A stretch of 64,000 nucleotides of DNA from Muricea muricata (lineage: Eukaryota; Cnidaria; Anthozoa; Malacalcyonacea; Plexauridae): contig OY979726.1 of the NCBI GenBank assembly GCA_963855995.1, positions 7,292,701 to 7,356,700 of the forward strand, read 5' to 3'. Of the stretch, positions 11,941 to 26,800 are shown one piece after another. Each line of letters begins with the position of its first letter. Positions within the stretch are counted from its first letter, which is position 1. The notes beneath the pieces are model-generated. The model was not told where the DNA came from and searched no databases. It worked only from the letters and a program-made list of their open reading frames with translations. Made by a program: the position numbers and the translations under genes.

Positions 11941-14900
11941 TTGAGACGGATATTTTTAGTTTGCAGTCTGAGCATGTTTTTACGCTCAAATCGCTTCGAG
12001 AACGCCTAAAACGCGATTTTGATGATTCTAAGAACGTTTCTTTTCAGTCTAAAAGCATGCTGTTAGTTTCTCATTTCAACATGCTATTTTTCTGATGTCG
12101 ATAGTTTGAGCGCTGAAAACGTGATTGCGGACTTGCTAAGTTCTCCAATTTTGATTTAGAAGCTGTCTTTTAGGTCCGCGATTGCAATATATCATTGGGC
12201 TCAACTCGTACTTTTTAGCACTCAAAACATCATTTTAAGCTCTAAAACGTCGCCGTGATCGATTTGAGACGGATATTTTTAGTTTGCAGTCCGAGCATGT
12301 TTTTACGCTCAAATCGCTTCGAGAACGCCTAAAACGCGATTTTGATTATTGTAAGAGCGTATCTTTTCAGTCTCAATGCACGTTGTAGGTTTCTAATTTC
12401 AACATGCTATTTTGCTGATGTCGATAGTTTGAGCGCCGAAAACATGATTTCGGACATGCTAAGTTCTCCAATTTCGATTTAGAAGCTGTCTTTTAGATAC
12501 GCGATTGCTATATATCATTGTGTTCAACTCGTTCTTTTAGCACTCAAAACATCATTTTAAGCTCTAAAACGTCGCCGTGATCGATTTGAGACGGATATTT
12601 TTAGTTTGCAGTCTGAGCATGTTTTTACGCTCAAATCGCTTCGAGAACGCCTAAAACGCGATTTTGATGATTGTAAGAGCGTTTCTTTTCAGTGTCAAAG
12701 CATGTTGTAGGTTTCTCATTTCAACATGCTATTTTGCTGATGTCGATAGTTTGAGCGCCGAAAACGTGATTGCGGACTTGCTAAGTTCTCCTATTTTGAT
12801 TTAGAAGCTGTCTTTTAGGTCCACGATTGCAATATATCATTGGGCTCAACTCGTTCATTTTAGCACTCAAAACATCATTTTAAGCTCTAAAACGTCGCCG
12901 TGATCGATTTGAGACGGCAATTATTGTTGGAAGTCCGAGCATTTTTTTAGGCTCAAATCGCTTCGAGAACGCCTAAAACGCGATTTTGATTATTGTAAGA
13001 GCGTTTCTTTTCAGTCTCATTGCACGTTGTAGGTTTCTAATTTCAACATGCTATTTTGCTGATGTCGATAGTTTGAGCGCCGAAAACATCATTGCGGACA
13101 TGCTAAGTTCTCCAATTTCGATTTAGAAGCTGTCTTTTAGATACGCGATTTCAATATATCATTGTGCTCAACTCGTTCTTATTAGAACTCAAAACATATT
13201 TTCAAAATCTAAAACGTCGCCGTGATCGATTTGAGACGGCAATTTTTAGTTGGCAGTCCGAGCATGTTTTTACGCTCAAGTCGCTTCCAGAACGCCTAAA
13301 ACGCGATTTTGATGATTGTAAGAACGTTTCTTTTCAGTCTCAAAGCATGTTGTAGGTTTCTCATTTCAACATGCTATTTTGCTGATGTCGATAGTTTGAG
13401 CGCCGAAAACGTGATTGCGGACTTGCTAAGTTCTCCAATTTCGATTTAGAAGCTGTCTTTTAGCTCCGCGCTTGCAATATATCATTGGGCTCAACTCGTT
13501 CATTTTAGCACTCAAAACATTATTTTAAGCTCTAAAACGTCGCAGTGATCGATTTGAGACGGATATTTTTAGTTTGCAGTCCGAGCATGTTTTTACGCTC
13601 AAATCGCTTCGAGAACGCCTAAAACGCGATTTTGATGATTCTAAGAACGTTTCTTTTCAGTCTAAAAGCATGCTGTAAGTTTCTCATTTCAACATGCTAT
13701 TTTTCTGATGTCGATAGTTTGAGCGCTGAAAACGTGATTGCGGACTTGCTAAGTTCTCCAATTTTGATTTAGAAGCTGTCTTTTAGGTCCGCGATTGCAA
13801 TATATCATTGGGCTCAACTCGTACTTTTTAGCACTCAAAACATCATTTTAAGCTCTAAAACGTCGCAGTGATCGATTTGAGACGGATATTTTTAGTTTGC
13901 AGTCCGAGCATGTTTTTACGCTCAAATCGCTTCGAGAACGCCTAAAACGCGATTTTGATTATTGTAAGAGCGTATCTTTTCAGTCTCAATGCACGTTGTA
14001 GGTTTCTAATTTCAACATGCTATTTTGCTGATGTCGATAGTTTGAGCGCCGAAAACATGATTTCGGACATGCTAAGTTCTCCAATTTCGATTTAGAAGCT
14101 GTCTTTTAGATACGCGATTGCTATATATCATTGTGTTCAACTCGTTCTTTTAGCACTCAAAACATCATTTTTAGCTCTAAAACGTCGCCGTGATCGATTT
14201 GAGACGGATATTTTTAGTTTGCAGTCTGAGCATGTTTTTACGCTCAAATCGCTTCGAGAACGCCTAAAACGCGATTTTGATGATTGTAAGAGCGTTTCTT
14301 TTCAGTGTCAAAGCATGTTGTAGGTTTCTCATTTCAACATGCTATTTTGCTGATGTCGATAGTTTGAGCGCCGAAAACGTGATTGCGGACTTGCTAAGTT
14401 CTCCAATTTTGATTTAGAAGCTGTCTTTTAGGTCCACGATTGCAATATATCATTGGGCTCAACTCGTTCATTTTAGCACTCAAAACATCATTTTAAGCTC
14501 TAAAACGTCGCCGTGATCGATTTGAGACGGCAATTATTGTTGGAAGTCCGAGCATTTTTTTAGGCTCAAATCGCTTCGAGAACGCCTAAAACGCGATTTT
14601 GATTATTGTAAGAGCGTTTCTTTTCAGTCTCATTGCACGTTGTAGGTTTCTAATTTCAACATGCTATTTTGCTGATGTCGATAGTTTGAGCGCCGAAAAC
14701 ATCATTGCGGACATGCTAAGTTCTCCAATTTCGATTTAGAAGCTGTCTTTTAGATACGCGATTTCAATATATCATTGTGCTCAACTCGTTCTTATTAGCA
14801 CTCAAAACATATTTTCAAAATCTAAAACGTCGCCGTGATCGATTTGAGACGGCAATTTTTAGTTGGCAGTCCGAGCATGTTTTTACGCTCAAGTCGCTTC

Positions 14901-15170
14901 CAGAACGCCTAAAACGCGATTTTGATGATTGTAAGAACGTTTCTTTTCAGTCTCAAAGCATGTTGTAGGTTTCTCATTTCAACATGCTATTTTGCTGATG
15001 TCGATAGTTTGAGCGCCGAAAACGTGATTGCGGACTTGCTAAGTTCTCCAATTTCGATTTAGAAGCTGTCTTTTAGCTCCGCGCTTGCAATATATCATTG
15101 GGCTCAACTCGTTCATTTTAGCACTCAAAACATTATTTTAAGCTCTAAAACGTCGCAGTGATCGATTTGA
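11940..15170 (+). repeat. Higher-order repeat, 5 monomers, 1613 bp, 2 copies
   Basis: Private variants recur at 1613 bp: GATTCTAAGAACG at 12024 and 13637, and ATTTTTTTAGGCTC at 12941 and 14554. The first two monomers also match 7100-7740 at an offset of 15 monomers (GATTCTA at 7182 and 12024), so this unit was assembled from material that also precedes the 6-monomer block. Confidence 0.88.
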
Positions 15171-16780
15171 GACGGATATTTTTAATTTGCAGTCTGAGCA
15201 TGTTTTTACGCTCAAATCGCTTCGAGAACGCCTAAAACGCGAGTTTGATGATTGTAAGAGCGTTTCTTTTCAGTGTCAAAGCATGTTGTAGGTTTCTCAT
15301 TTCAACATGCTATTTTGCTGATGTCGATAGTTTGAGCGCCGAAAACGTGATTGAAGACTGCTAAGTTCTCCAATTTCGATTTAGAAGCTGTCTTTTAGGT
15401 CCGCGATTGCAATATATCATTGGGCTCAACTCGTTCATTTTAGCACTCAAAACATCATTTTAAGCTCTAAAACGTCGCCGTGATCGATTTGAGACGGCAA
15501 TTATTGTTGGAAGTCCGAGCATTTTTTTACGCTCAAATCGCTTCGAGAACGCCTAAAACGCGATTTTGATTATTGTAAGAGCGTTTCTTTTCAGTCTCAA
15601 TGCACGTTGTAGGTTTCTAATTTCAACATGCTATTTTGCTGATGTCGATAGTTTGAGCGCCGAAAACATGATTTCGGACATGCTAAGTTCTCCAATTTCG
15701 ATTTAGAAGCTGTCTTTTACATACGCGATTTCAATATGTCATTGTGCTCAACTCGTTCTTTTTAGCACTCAAAACATCATTTTAAGCTCTAAAACGTCGC
15801 CGTGATCGATTTGAGACGGATATTTTTAGTTTGCAGTCTGAGCATGTTTTTACGCTAAAATCGCTTCGAGAACGCCTAAAACGCGATTTTGATGATTGTA
15901 AGAACGTTTCTTTTCAGTCTCAAAGCATGTTGTAGGTTTTTCATTTCAACATGCTATTTTGCTGATGTCGATAGTTTGAGCGCCGAAAACATGATTGCGG
16001 ACATGCTAAGTTCTCCAATTTCGATTTAGAAGCTGTCTTTTAGATACGCGATTTCAATATATCATTGGGCTCAACTCGTTCATTTTAGCACTCAAAACAT
16101 CATTTTAAGCTCTAAAACGTCGCCGTGATCGATTTGAGACGGATATTTTTAGATTGCAGTCTGAGCATGTTTTTACGCTCAAATCGCTTCGAGAACGCCT
16201 AAAACGCGATTTTGATGATTGTAAGAACGTTTCTTTTCAGTCTAAAAGCATGCTGTAAGTTTCTCATTTCAACATGCTATTTTTCTGATGTCGATAGTTT
16301 GAGCGCTGAAAACGTGATTGCGGACTTGCTAAGTTCTCCAATTTCGATTTAGAAGCTGTCTTTTAGGTCCGCGATTGCAATATATCATTGGGCTCAACTC
16401 GTACTTTTTAGCACTCAAAACATCATTTTAAGCTCTAAAACGTCGCCGTGATCGATTTGAGACGGCATTGTTTAGTTGGCAGTCCGAGCATGTTTTTACG
16501 CTCAAATCGCTTCCAGAACGCCTAAAACGCGATTTTGATGATTGTAAGAACGTTTCTTTTCAGTCTCAAAGCATGTTGTAGGTTTCTCATTTCAACATGC
16601 TATTTTGCTGATGTCGATAGTTTGAGCGCTGAAAACGTGATTGCGGACTTGCTAAGTTCTCCAATTTCGATTTAGAAGCTGTCTTTTAGGTCCGCGATTG
16701 CAATATATCATTGGGCTCAACTCGTACTTTTTAGCACTCAAAACATCATTTTAAGCTCTAAAACGTCGCCGTGATCGATT
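15170..16780 (+). repeat. Satellite block without a clear higher-order period
   Basis: About five monomers between the 5-monomer and 8-monomer units. It contains private changes, such as GACGGCATTGTTTAG at about 16463 and a one-base shortened GAAGACTGCTAAG near 15352. Nothing but satellite is seen. Confidence 0.75.
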
Positions 16781-19700
16781 TGAGACGGCAATTTTTAGTT
16801 GGCAGTCCGAGCATGTTTTTACGCTCAAATCGCTTCCAGAACGCCTAAAACGCGATTTTGATGATTGTAAGAACGTTTCTTTTCAGTCTCAAAGCATGTT
16901 GTAGGTTTCTCATTTCAACATGCTATTTTGCTGATGTCGATAGTTTGAGCGCCGAAAACGTGATTGCGGACTTGCTAAGTTCTCCAATTTCGATTTAGAA
17001 GCTGTCTTTTAGGTCCGCGCTTGCAATTTATCATTGGGCTCAACTCGTTCATTTTAGCACTCAAAACATCATTTTAAGCTCTAAAACGTCGCCGTGATCG
17101 ATTTGAGACGGATATTTTTAGTTTGCAGTCCGAGCATGTTTTTACGCTCAAATCGCTTCGAGAACGCCTAAAACGCGATTTTGAATATTGTAAGAGCGTA
17201 TCTTTTCAGTCTCAATGCACGTTGTAGGTTTCTAATTTCAAAATGCTATTTTGCTGATGTCGATAGTTTGAGCGCCGAAAACATGATTGCGGACATGCTA
17301 AGTTCTCCAATTTCGATTTAGAAGCTGTCTTTTAGATACGCGATTGCTATATATCATTGTGCTCAACTCGTTCTTTTTAGCACTCAAAACATCATTTTAA
17401 GCTCTAAAACGTCGCCGTGATCGATTTGAGACGGATATTTTTAGTTTGCAGTCCGAGCATGTTTTTACGCTCAAATCGCTTCGAGAACGCCTAAAACGCG
17501 ATTTTGATGATTGTAAGAACGTTTCTTTTCAGTCTAAAAGCATGCTGTAAGTTTCTCATTTCAACATGCTATTTTTCTGATGTCGATAGTTTGAGCGCTG
17601 AAAACGTGATTGCGGACTTGCTAAGTTCTCCAATTTCGATTTAGAAGCTGTCTTTTAGGTCCGCGATTGCAATATATCATTGGGCTCAACTCGTACTTTT
17701 TAGCACTCAAAACATCATTTTAAGCTCTAAAACGTCGCCGTGATCGATTTGAGACGGCAATTTTTAGTTGGCAGTCCGAGCATGTTTTTATGCTCAAATC
17801 GCTTCCAGAACGCCTAAAACGCGATTTTGATGATTGTAAGAACGTTTCTTTTCAGTCTCAAAGCATGTTGTAGGTTTCTCATTTCAACATGCTATTTTGC
17901 TGATGTCGATAGTTTGAGCGCTGAAAACGTGATTGCGGACTTGCTAAGTTCTCCAATTTCGATTTAGAAGCTGTCTTTTAGGTCCGCGATTGCAATATAT
18001 CATTGGGCTCAACTCGTACTTTTTAGCACTCAAAACATCATTTTAAGCTCTAAAACGTCGCCGTGATCGATTTGAGACGGCAATTTTTAGTTGGCAGTCC
18101 GAGCATGTTTTTACGCTCAAATCGCTTCCAGAACGCCTAAAACGCGATTTTGATGATTGTAAGAACGTTTCTTTTCAGTCTCAAAGCATGTTGTAGGTTT
18201 CTCATTTCAACATGCTATTTTGCTGATGTCGATAGTTTAGCGCCGAAAACGTGATTGCGGACTTGCTAAGTTCTCCAATTTCGATTTAGAAGCTGTCTTT
18301 TAGGTCCGCGCTTGCAATATATCATTGGGCTCAACTCGTTCATTTTAGCACTCAAAACATCATTTTAAGCTCTAAAACGTCGCCGTGATCGATTTGAGAC
18401 GGATATTTTTAGTTTGCAGTCCGAGCATGTTTTTACGCTCAAATCGCTTCGAAAACGCCTAAAACGCGATTTTGAATATTGTAAGAGCGTATCTTTTCAG
18501 TCTCAATGCACGTTGTAGGTTTCTAATTTCAAAATGCTATTTTGCTGATGTCGATAGTTTGAGCGCCGAAAACATGATTGCGGACATGCTAAGTTCTCCA
18601 ATTTCGATTTAGAAGCTGTCTTTTAGATACGCGATTGCTATATATCATTGTGCTCAACTCGTTCTTTTTAGCACTCAAAACATCATTTTAAGCTCTAAAA
18701 CGTCGCCGTGATCGATTTGAGACGGATATTTTTAGTTTGCAGTCTGAGCATGTTTTTACGCTCAAATCGCTTCCAGAACGCCTAAAACGCGATTTTGATG
18801 ATTGTAAGAGCGTTTCTTTTCAGTGTCAAAGCATGTTGTAGGTTTCTCATTTCAACATGCTATTTTGCTGATGTCGATAGTTTGAGCGCCGAAAACGTGA
18901 TTGCGGACTTGCTAAGTTCTCCAATTTCGATTTAGAAGCTGTCTTTTAGGTCCACGATTGCAATATATCATTGGGCTCAACTCGTTCATTTTAGCACTCA
19001 AAAAATAATTTTAAGCTCTAAAACGTCGCCGTGATCGATTTGAGACGGCAATTATTGTTGGAAGTCCGAGCATGTTTTTACGCTCAAATCGTTTCGAGAA
19101 CGCCTAAAACGCGATTTTGATGATTGTAAGAACGTTTCTTTTCAGTCTAAAAGCATGCTGTAAGTTTCTCATTTCAACATGCTATTTTTCTGATGTCGAT
19201 AGTTTGAGCGCTGAAAACGTGATTGCGGACTTGCTAAGTTCTCCAATTTCGATTTAGAAGCTGTCTTTTAGGTCCGCGATTGCAATATATCATTGGGCTC
19301 AACTCGTACTTTTTAGCACTCAAAACATCATTTTAAGCTCTAAAACGTCGCCGTGATCGATTTGAGACGGCAATTTTTAGTTGGCAGTCCGAGCATGTTT
19401 TTACGCTCAAATCGCTTCCAGAACGCCTAAAACGCGATTTTGATGATTGTAAGAACGTTTCTTTTCAGTCTCAAAGCATGTTGTAGGTTTCTCATTTCAA
19501 CATGCTATTTTGCTGATGTCGATAGTTTGAGCGCCGAAAACGTGATTGCGGACTTGCTAAGTTCTCCAATTTCGATTTAGAAGCTGTCTTTTAGGTCCGC
19601 GCTTGCAATTTATCATTGGGCTCAACTCGTTCATTTTAGCACTCAAAACATCATTTTAAGCTCTAAAACGTCGCCGTGATCGATTTGAGACGGATATTTT

Positions 19701-22700
19701 TAGTTTGCAGTCCGAGCATGTTTTTACGCTCAAATCGCTTCGAGAACGCCTAAAACGCGATTTTGAATATTGTAAGAGCGTATCTTTTCAGTCTCAATGC
19801 ACGTTGTAGGTTTCTAATTTCAAAATGCTATTTTGCTGATGTCGATAGTTTGAGCGCCGAAAACATGATTGCGGACATGCTAAGTTCTCCAATTTCGATT
19901 TAGAAGCTGTCTTTTAGATACGCGATTGCTATATATCATTGTGCTCAACTCGTTCTTTTTAGCACTCAAAACATCATTTTAAGCTCTAAAACGTCGCCGT
20001 GATCGATTTGAGACGGATATTTTTAGTTTGCAGTCCGAGCATGTTTTTACGCTCAAATCGCTTCGAGAACGCCTAAAACGCGATTTTGATGATTGTAAGA
20101 ACGTTTCTTTTCAGTCTAAAAGCATGCTGTAAGTTTCTCATTTCAACATGCTATTTTTCTGATGTCGATAGTTTGAGCGCTGAAAACGTGATTGCGGACT
20201 TGCTAAGTTCTCCAATTTCGATTTAGAAGCTGTCTTTTAGGTCCGCGATTGCAATATATCATTGGGCTCAACTCGTACTTTTTAGCACTCAAAACATCAT
20301 TTTAAGCTCTAAAACGTCGCCGTGATCGATTTGAGACGGCAATTTTTAGTTGGCAGTCCGAGCATGTTTTTACGCTCAAATCGCTTCCAGAACGCCTAAA
20401 ACGCGATTTTGATGATTGTAAGAACGTTTCTTTTCAGTCTCAAAGCATGTTGTAGGTTTCTCATTTCAACATGCTATTTTGCTGATGTCGATAGTTTGAG
20501 CGCTGAAAACGTGATTGCGGACTTGCTAAGTTCTGCCATTTCGATTTAGAAGCTGTCTTTTAGGTCCGCGATTGCAATATATCATTGGGCTCAACTCGTA
20601 CTTTTTAGCACTCAAAACATCATTTTAAGCTCTAAAACGTCGCCGTGATCGATTTGAGACGGCAATTTTTAGTCGGCAGTCCGAGCATGTTTTTACGCTC
20701 AAATCGCTTCCAGAACGCCTAAAACGCGATTTTGATGATTGTAAGAACGTTTCTTTTCAGTCTCAAAGCATGTTGTAGGTTTCTCATTTCAACATGCTAT
20801 TTTGCTGATGTCGATAGTTTAGCGCCGAAAACGTGATTGCGGACTTGCTAAGTTCTCCAATTTCGATTTAGAAGCTGTCTTTTAGGTCCGCGCTTGCAAT
20901 ATATCATTGGGCTCAACTCGTTCATTTTAGCACTCAAAACATCATTTTAAGCTCTAAAACGTCGCCGTGATCGATTTGAGACGGATATTTTTAGTTTGCA
21001 GTCCGAGCATGTTTTTACGCTCAAATCGCTTCGAAAACGCCTAAAACGCGATTTTGAATATTGTAAAAGCGTATCTTTTCAGTCTCAATGCACGTTGTAG
21101 GTTTCTAATTTCAAAATGCTATTTTGCTGATGTCGATAGTTTGAGCGCCGAAAACATGATTGCGGACATGCTAAGTTCTCCAATTTCGATTTAGAAGCTG
21201 TCTTTTAGATACGCGATTGCTATATATCATTGTGCTCAACTCGTTCTTTTTAGCACTCAAAACATCATTTTAAGCTCTAAAACGTCGCCGTGATCGATTT
21301 GAGACGGATATTTTTAGTTTGCAGTCTGAGCATGTTTTTACGCTCAAATCGCTTCCAGAACGCCTAAAACGCGATTTTGATGATTGTAAGAGCGTTTCTT
21401 TTCAGTGTCAAAGCATGTTGTAGGTTTCTCATTTCAACATGCTATTTTGCTGATGTCGATAGTTTGAGCGCCGAAAACGTGATTGCGGACTTGCTAAGTT
21501 CTCCAATTTCGATTTAGAAGCTGTCTTTTAGGTCCACGATTGCAATATATCATTGGGCTCAACTCGTTCATTTTAGCACTCAAAAAATAATTTTAAGCTC
21601 TAAAACGTCGCCGTGATCGATTTGAGACGGCAATTATTGTTGGAAGTCCGAGCATGTTTTTACGCTCAAATCGTTTCGAGAACGCCTAAAACGCGATTTT
21701 GATGATTGTAAGAACGTTTCTTTTCAGTCTAAAAGCATGCTGTAAGTTTCTCATTTCAACATGCTATTTTTCTGATGTCGATAGTTTGAGCGCTGAAAAC
21801 GTGATTGCGGACTTGCTAAGTTCTCCAATTTCGATTTAGAAGCTGTCTTTTAGGTCCGCGATTGCAATATATCATTGGGCTCAACTCGTACTTTTTAGCA
21901 CTCAAAACATCATTTTAAGCTCTAAAACGTCGCCGTGATCGATTTGAGACGGCAATTTTTAGTTGGCAGTCCGAGCATGTTTTTACGCTCAAATCGCTTC
22001 CAGAACGCCTAAAACGCGATTTTGATGATTGTAAGAACGTTTCTTTTCAGTCTCAAAGCATGTTGTAGGTTTCTCATTTCAACATGCTATTTTGCTGATG
22101 TCGATAGTTTGAGCGCCGAAAACGTGATTGCGGACTTGCTAAGTTCTCCAATTTCGATTTAGAAGCTGTCTTTTAGGTCCGCGCTTGCAATTTATCATTG
22201 GGCTCAACTCGTTCATTTTAGCACTCAAAACATCATTTTAAGCTCTAAAACGTCGCCGTGATCGATTTGAGACGGATATTTTTAGTTTGCAGTCCGAGCA
22301 TGTTTTTACGCTCAAATCGCTTCGAGAACGCCTAAAACGCGATTTTGAATATTGTAAGAGCGTATCTTTTCAGTCTCAATGCACGTTGTAGGTTTCTAAT
22401 TTCAAAATGCTATTTTGCTGATGTCGATAGTTTGAGCGCCGAAAACATGATTGCGGACATGCTAAGTTCTCCAATTTCGATTTAGAAGCTGTCTTTTAGA
22501 TACGCGATTGCTATATATCATTGTGCTCAACTCGTTCTTTTTAGCACTCAAAACATCATTTTAAGCTCTAAAACGTCGCCGTGATCGATTTGAGACGGAT
22601 ATTTTTAGTTTGCAGTCCGAGCATGTTTTTACGCTCAAATCGCTTCGAGAACGCCTAAAACGCGATTTTGATGATTGTAAGAACGTTTCTTTTCAGTCTA

Positions 22701-23880
22701 AAAGCATGCTGTAAGTTTCTCATTTCAACATGCTATTTTTCTGATGTCGATAGTTTGAGCGCTGAAAACGTGATTGCGGACTTGCTAAGTTCTCCAATTT
22801 CGATTTAGAAGCTGTCTTTTAGGTCCGCGATTGCAATATATCATTGGGCTCAACTCGTACTTTTTAGCACTCAAAACATCATTTTAAGCTCTAAAACGTC
22901 GCCGTGATCGATTTGAGACGGCAATTTTTAGTTGGCAGTCCGAGCATGTTTTTACGCTCAAATCGCTTCCAGAACGCCTAAAACGCGATTTTGATGATTG
23001 TAAGAACGTTTCTTTTCAGTCTCAAAGCATGTTGTAGGTTTCTCATTTCAACATGCTATTTTGCTGATGTCGATAGTTTGAGCGCTGAAAACGTGATTGC
23101 GGACTTGCTAAGTTCTGCAATTTCGATTTAGAAGCTGTCTTTTAGGTCCGCGATTGCAATATATCATTGGGCTCAACTCGTACTTTTTAGCACTCAAAAC
23201 ATCATTTTAAGCTCTAAAACGTCGCCGTGATCGATTTGAGACGGCAATTTTTAGTCGGCAGTCCGAGCATGTTTTTACGCTCAAATCGCTTCCAGAACGC
23301 CTAAAACGCGATTTTGATGATTGTAAGAACGTTTCTTTTCAGTCTCAAAGCATGTTGTAGGTTTCTCATTTCAACATGCTATTTTGCTGATGTCGATAGT
23401 TTAGCGCCGAAAACGTGATTGCGGACTTGCTAAGTTCTCCAATTTCGATTTAGAAGCTGTCTTTTAGGTCCGCGCTTGCAATATATCATTGGGCTCAACT
23501 CGTTCATTTTAGCACTCAAAACATCATTTTAAGCTCTAAAACGTCGCCGTGATCGATTTGAGACGGATATTTTTAGTTTGCAGTCCGAGCATGTTTTTAC
23601 GCTCAAATCGCTTCGAAAACGCCTAAAACGCGATTTTGAATATTGTAAGAGCGTATCTTTTCAGTCTCAATGCACGTTGTAGGTTTCTAATTTCAAAATG
23701 CTATTTTGCTGATGTCGATAGTTTGAGCGCCGAAAACATGATTGCGGACATGCTAAGTTCTCCAATTTCGATTTAGAAGCTGTCTTTTAGATACGCGATT
23801 GCTATATATCATTGTGCTCAACTCGTTCTTTTTAGCACTCAAAACATCATTTTAAGCTCTAAAACGTCGCCGTGATCGAT
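16780..23880 (+). repeat. Higher-order repeat, 8 monomers, 2582 bp, about 2.75 copies
   Basis: Several independent markers recur at exactly 2582 bp: TTGCAATTTATC at 17021, 19603 and 22185; TTTTGAATATTG at 17179, 19761 and 22343; CGAAAACGCC at about 18451, 21033 and 23615; AAAAAATAATTTT at about 19000 and 21582; TTCTGC at 20531 and 23113; AGTCGGCAG at 20671 and 23253. The first copy is truncated on its left side, where the two monomers before about 16.78 kb no longer match. The last copy ends near 23.88 kb. This is the longest regular array of one higher-order unit in the window. Confidence 0.92.
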
Positions 23881-26800
23881 TTGAGACGGATATTTTTAGT
23901 TTGCAGTCTGAGCATGTTTTTACGCTCAAATCGCTTCGAGAACGCCTAAAACGCGATTTTGATGATTGTAAGAACGTTTCTTTTCAGTCTCAAAGCATGT
24001 TGTAGGTTTCTCATTTCAACATGCTATTTTGCTGATGTCGATAGTTTGAGCGCTGAAAACGTGATTGCGGACTTGCTAAGTTCTCCAATTTCGATTTAGA
24101 AGCTGTCTTTTAGGTCCGCGATTGCAATATATCATTGGGCTCAACTCGTACTTTTTAGCACTCAAAACATCATTTTAAGCTCTAAAACGTCGCCGTGATC
24201 GATTTGAGACGGCAATTTTTAGTTGGCAGTCCGAGCATGTTTTTACGCTCAAATCGCTTCCAGAACGCTTAAAACGCGATTTTGATGATTGTAAGAACGT
24301 TTCTTTTCAGTCTCAAAGCATGTTGTAGGTTTCTCATTTCAACATGCTATTTTGCTGATGTCGATAGTTTAGTGCCGAAAACGTGATTGCGGACTTGCTA
24401 AGTTCTCCAATTTCGATTTAGAAGCTGTCTTTTAGGTCCGCGATTGCAATATATCATTGGGCTCAACTCGTACTTTTTAGCACTCAAAACATCATTTTAA
24501 GCTCTAAAACGTCGCCGTGATCGATTTGAGACGGCAATTTTTAGTTGGCAGTCCGAGCATGTTTTTACGCTCAAATCGCTTCCAGAACGCCTAAAACGCG
24601 AATTTGATGATTGTAAGAACGTTTCTTTTCAGTCTCAAAGCATGTTGTAGGTTTCTCATTTCAACATGCTATTTTGCTGATGTCAATAGTTTGAGCGCTG
24701 AAAACGTGATTGCGGACTTGCTAAGTTCTCCAATTTCGATTTAGAAGCTGTCTTTTAGGTCCGCGATTGCAATATATCATTGGGCTCAACTCGTACTTTT
24801 TAGCACTCAAAACATCATTTTAAGCTCTAAAACGTCGCCGTGATCGATTTGAGACGGCAATTTTTAGTTGGCAGTCCGAGCATGTTTTTACGCTCAAATC
24901 GCTTCCAGAACGCCTAAAACGCGATTTTGATGATTGTAAGAACGTTTCTTTTCAGTCTCAAAGCATGTTGTAGGTTTCTCATTTCAACATGCTATTTTGC
25001 TGATGTCGATAGTTTAGCGCCGAAAACGTGATTGCGGACTTGCTAAGTTCTCCAATTTCGATTTAGAAGCTGTCTTTTAGGTCCGCGCTTGCAATATATC
25101 ATTGGGCTCAACTCGTTCATTTTAGCACTCAAAACATCATTTTAAGCTCTAAAACGTCGCCGTGATCGATTTGAGACGGATATTTTTAGTTTGCAGTCCG
25201 AGCATGTTTTTACGCTCAAATCGCTTCGAAAACGCCTAAAACGCGATTTTGAATATTGTAAGAGCGTATCTTTTCAGTCTCAATGCACGTTGTAGGTTTC
25301 TAATTTCAAAATGCTATTTTGCTGATGTCGATAGTTTGAGCGCCGAAAACATGATTGCGGACATGCTAAGTTCTCCAATTTCGATTTAGAAGCTGTCTTT
25401 TAGATACGCGATTGCTATATATCATTGTGCTCAACTCGTTCTTTTTAGCACTCAAAACATCATTTTAAGCTCTAAAACGTCGCCGTGATCGATTTGAGAC
25501 GGATATTTTTAGTTTGCAGTCTGAGCATGTTTTTACGCTCAAATCGCTTCGAGAACGCCTAAAACGCGATTTTGATGATTGTAAGAGCGTTTCTTTTCAG
25601 TGTGAAAGCATGTTGTAGGTTTCTCATTTCAACATGCTATTTTGCTGATGTCGATAGTTTGAGCGCCGAAAACGTGATTGCGGACTTGCTAAGTTCTCCA
25701 ATTTCGATTTAGAAGCTGTCTTTTAGGTCCACGATTGCAATATATCATTGGGCTCAACTCGTTCATTTTAGCACTCAAAAAATAATTTTAAGCTCTAAAA
25801 CGTCGCCGTGATCGATTTGAGACGGCAATTATTGTTGGAAGTCCGAGCATTTTTTTACGCTCAAATCGCTTCGAGAACGCCTAAAACGCGATTTTGATGA
25901 TTGTAAGAGCGTTTCTTTTCAGTGTCAAAGCATGTTGTGGGTTTCTCATTTCAACATGCTATTTTTCTGATGTCGATAGTTTGAGCGCCAAAAACGTGAT
26001 TGCGGACTTGCTAAGTTCTCCAATTTCGATTTAGAAGCTGTCTTTTAGGTCCGCGCTTGCAATATATCATTGGGCTCAACTCGTTCATTTTAGCACTCAA
26101 AACATCATTTTAAGCTCTAAAACGTCGCAGTGATCGATTTGAGACTGATATTTTTAGTTTGCAATCCGAGCATGTTTTTACGCTCAAATCGCTTCGAGAA
26201 CGCCTAAAACGCGATTTTGATTATTGTAAGAGCGTTTCTTTTCAGTCTCAATGCACGTTGTAGGTTTCTAATTTCAACATGCTATTTTGCTGATGTCGAT
26301 AGTTTGAGCGCCGAAAACATGATTGCGGACATGCTAAGTTCTCCAATTTCGATTAGAAGCTGTCTTTTAGATACGCGATTGCTATATATCATTGTGCTCA
26401 ACTCGTTCTTTTTAGCACTCAAAACATCATTTTAAGCTCTAAAACGTCGCCGTGATCGATTTGAGACGGATATTTTTAGTTTGCAGTCTGAGCATGTTTT
26501 TACGCTCAAATCGCTTCGAGAACGCCTAAAACGCGATTTTGATGATTGTAAGAACGTTTCTTTTCAGTCTAAAAGCATGCTGTAAGTTTCTCATTTCAAC
26601 ATGCTATTTTTCTGATGTCGATAGTTTGAGCGCTGAAAACGTGATTGCGGACTTGCTAAGTTCTCCAATTTCGATTTAGAAGCTGTCTTTTAGATACGCG
26701 ATTGCTATATATCATTGTGCTCAACTCGTTCTTTTTAGCTCTCAAAACATCATTTTAAGCTCTAAAACGTCGCCGTGATCGATTTGAGACGGATATTTTT

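Noticed and set aside
13164..13355. 63-codon frame with a copy at 14777-14968, and similar frames at 26217, 30003, 31939, 32995, 46657 and 51497
   Set aside because: All are satellite frames of 60-80 codons in shifting positions of the monomer, with no start-site context, no conserved end and no recognisable domain.
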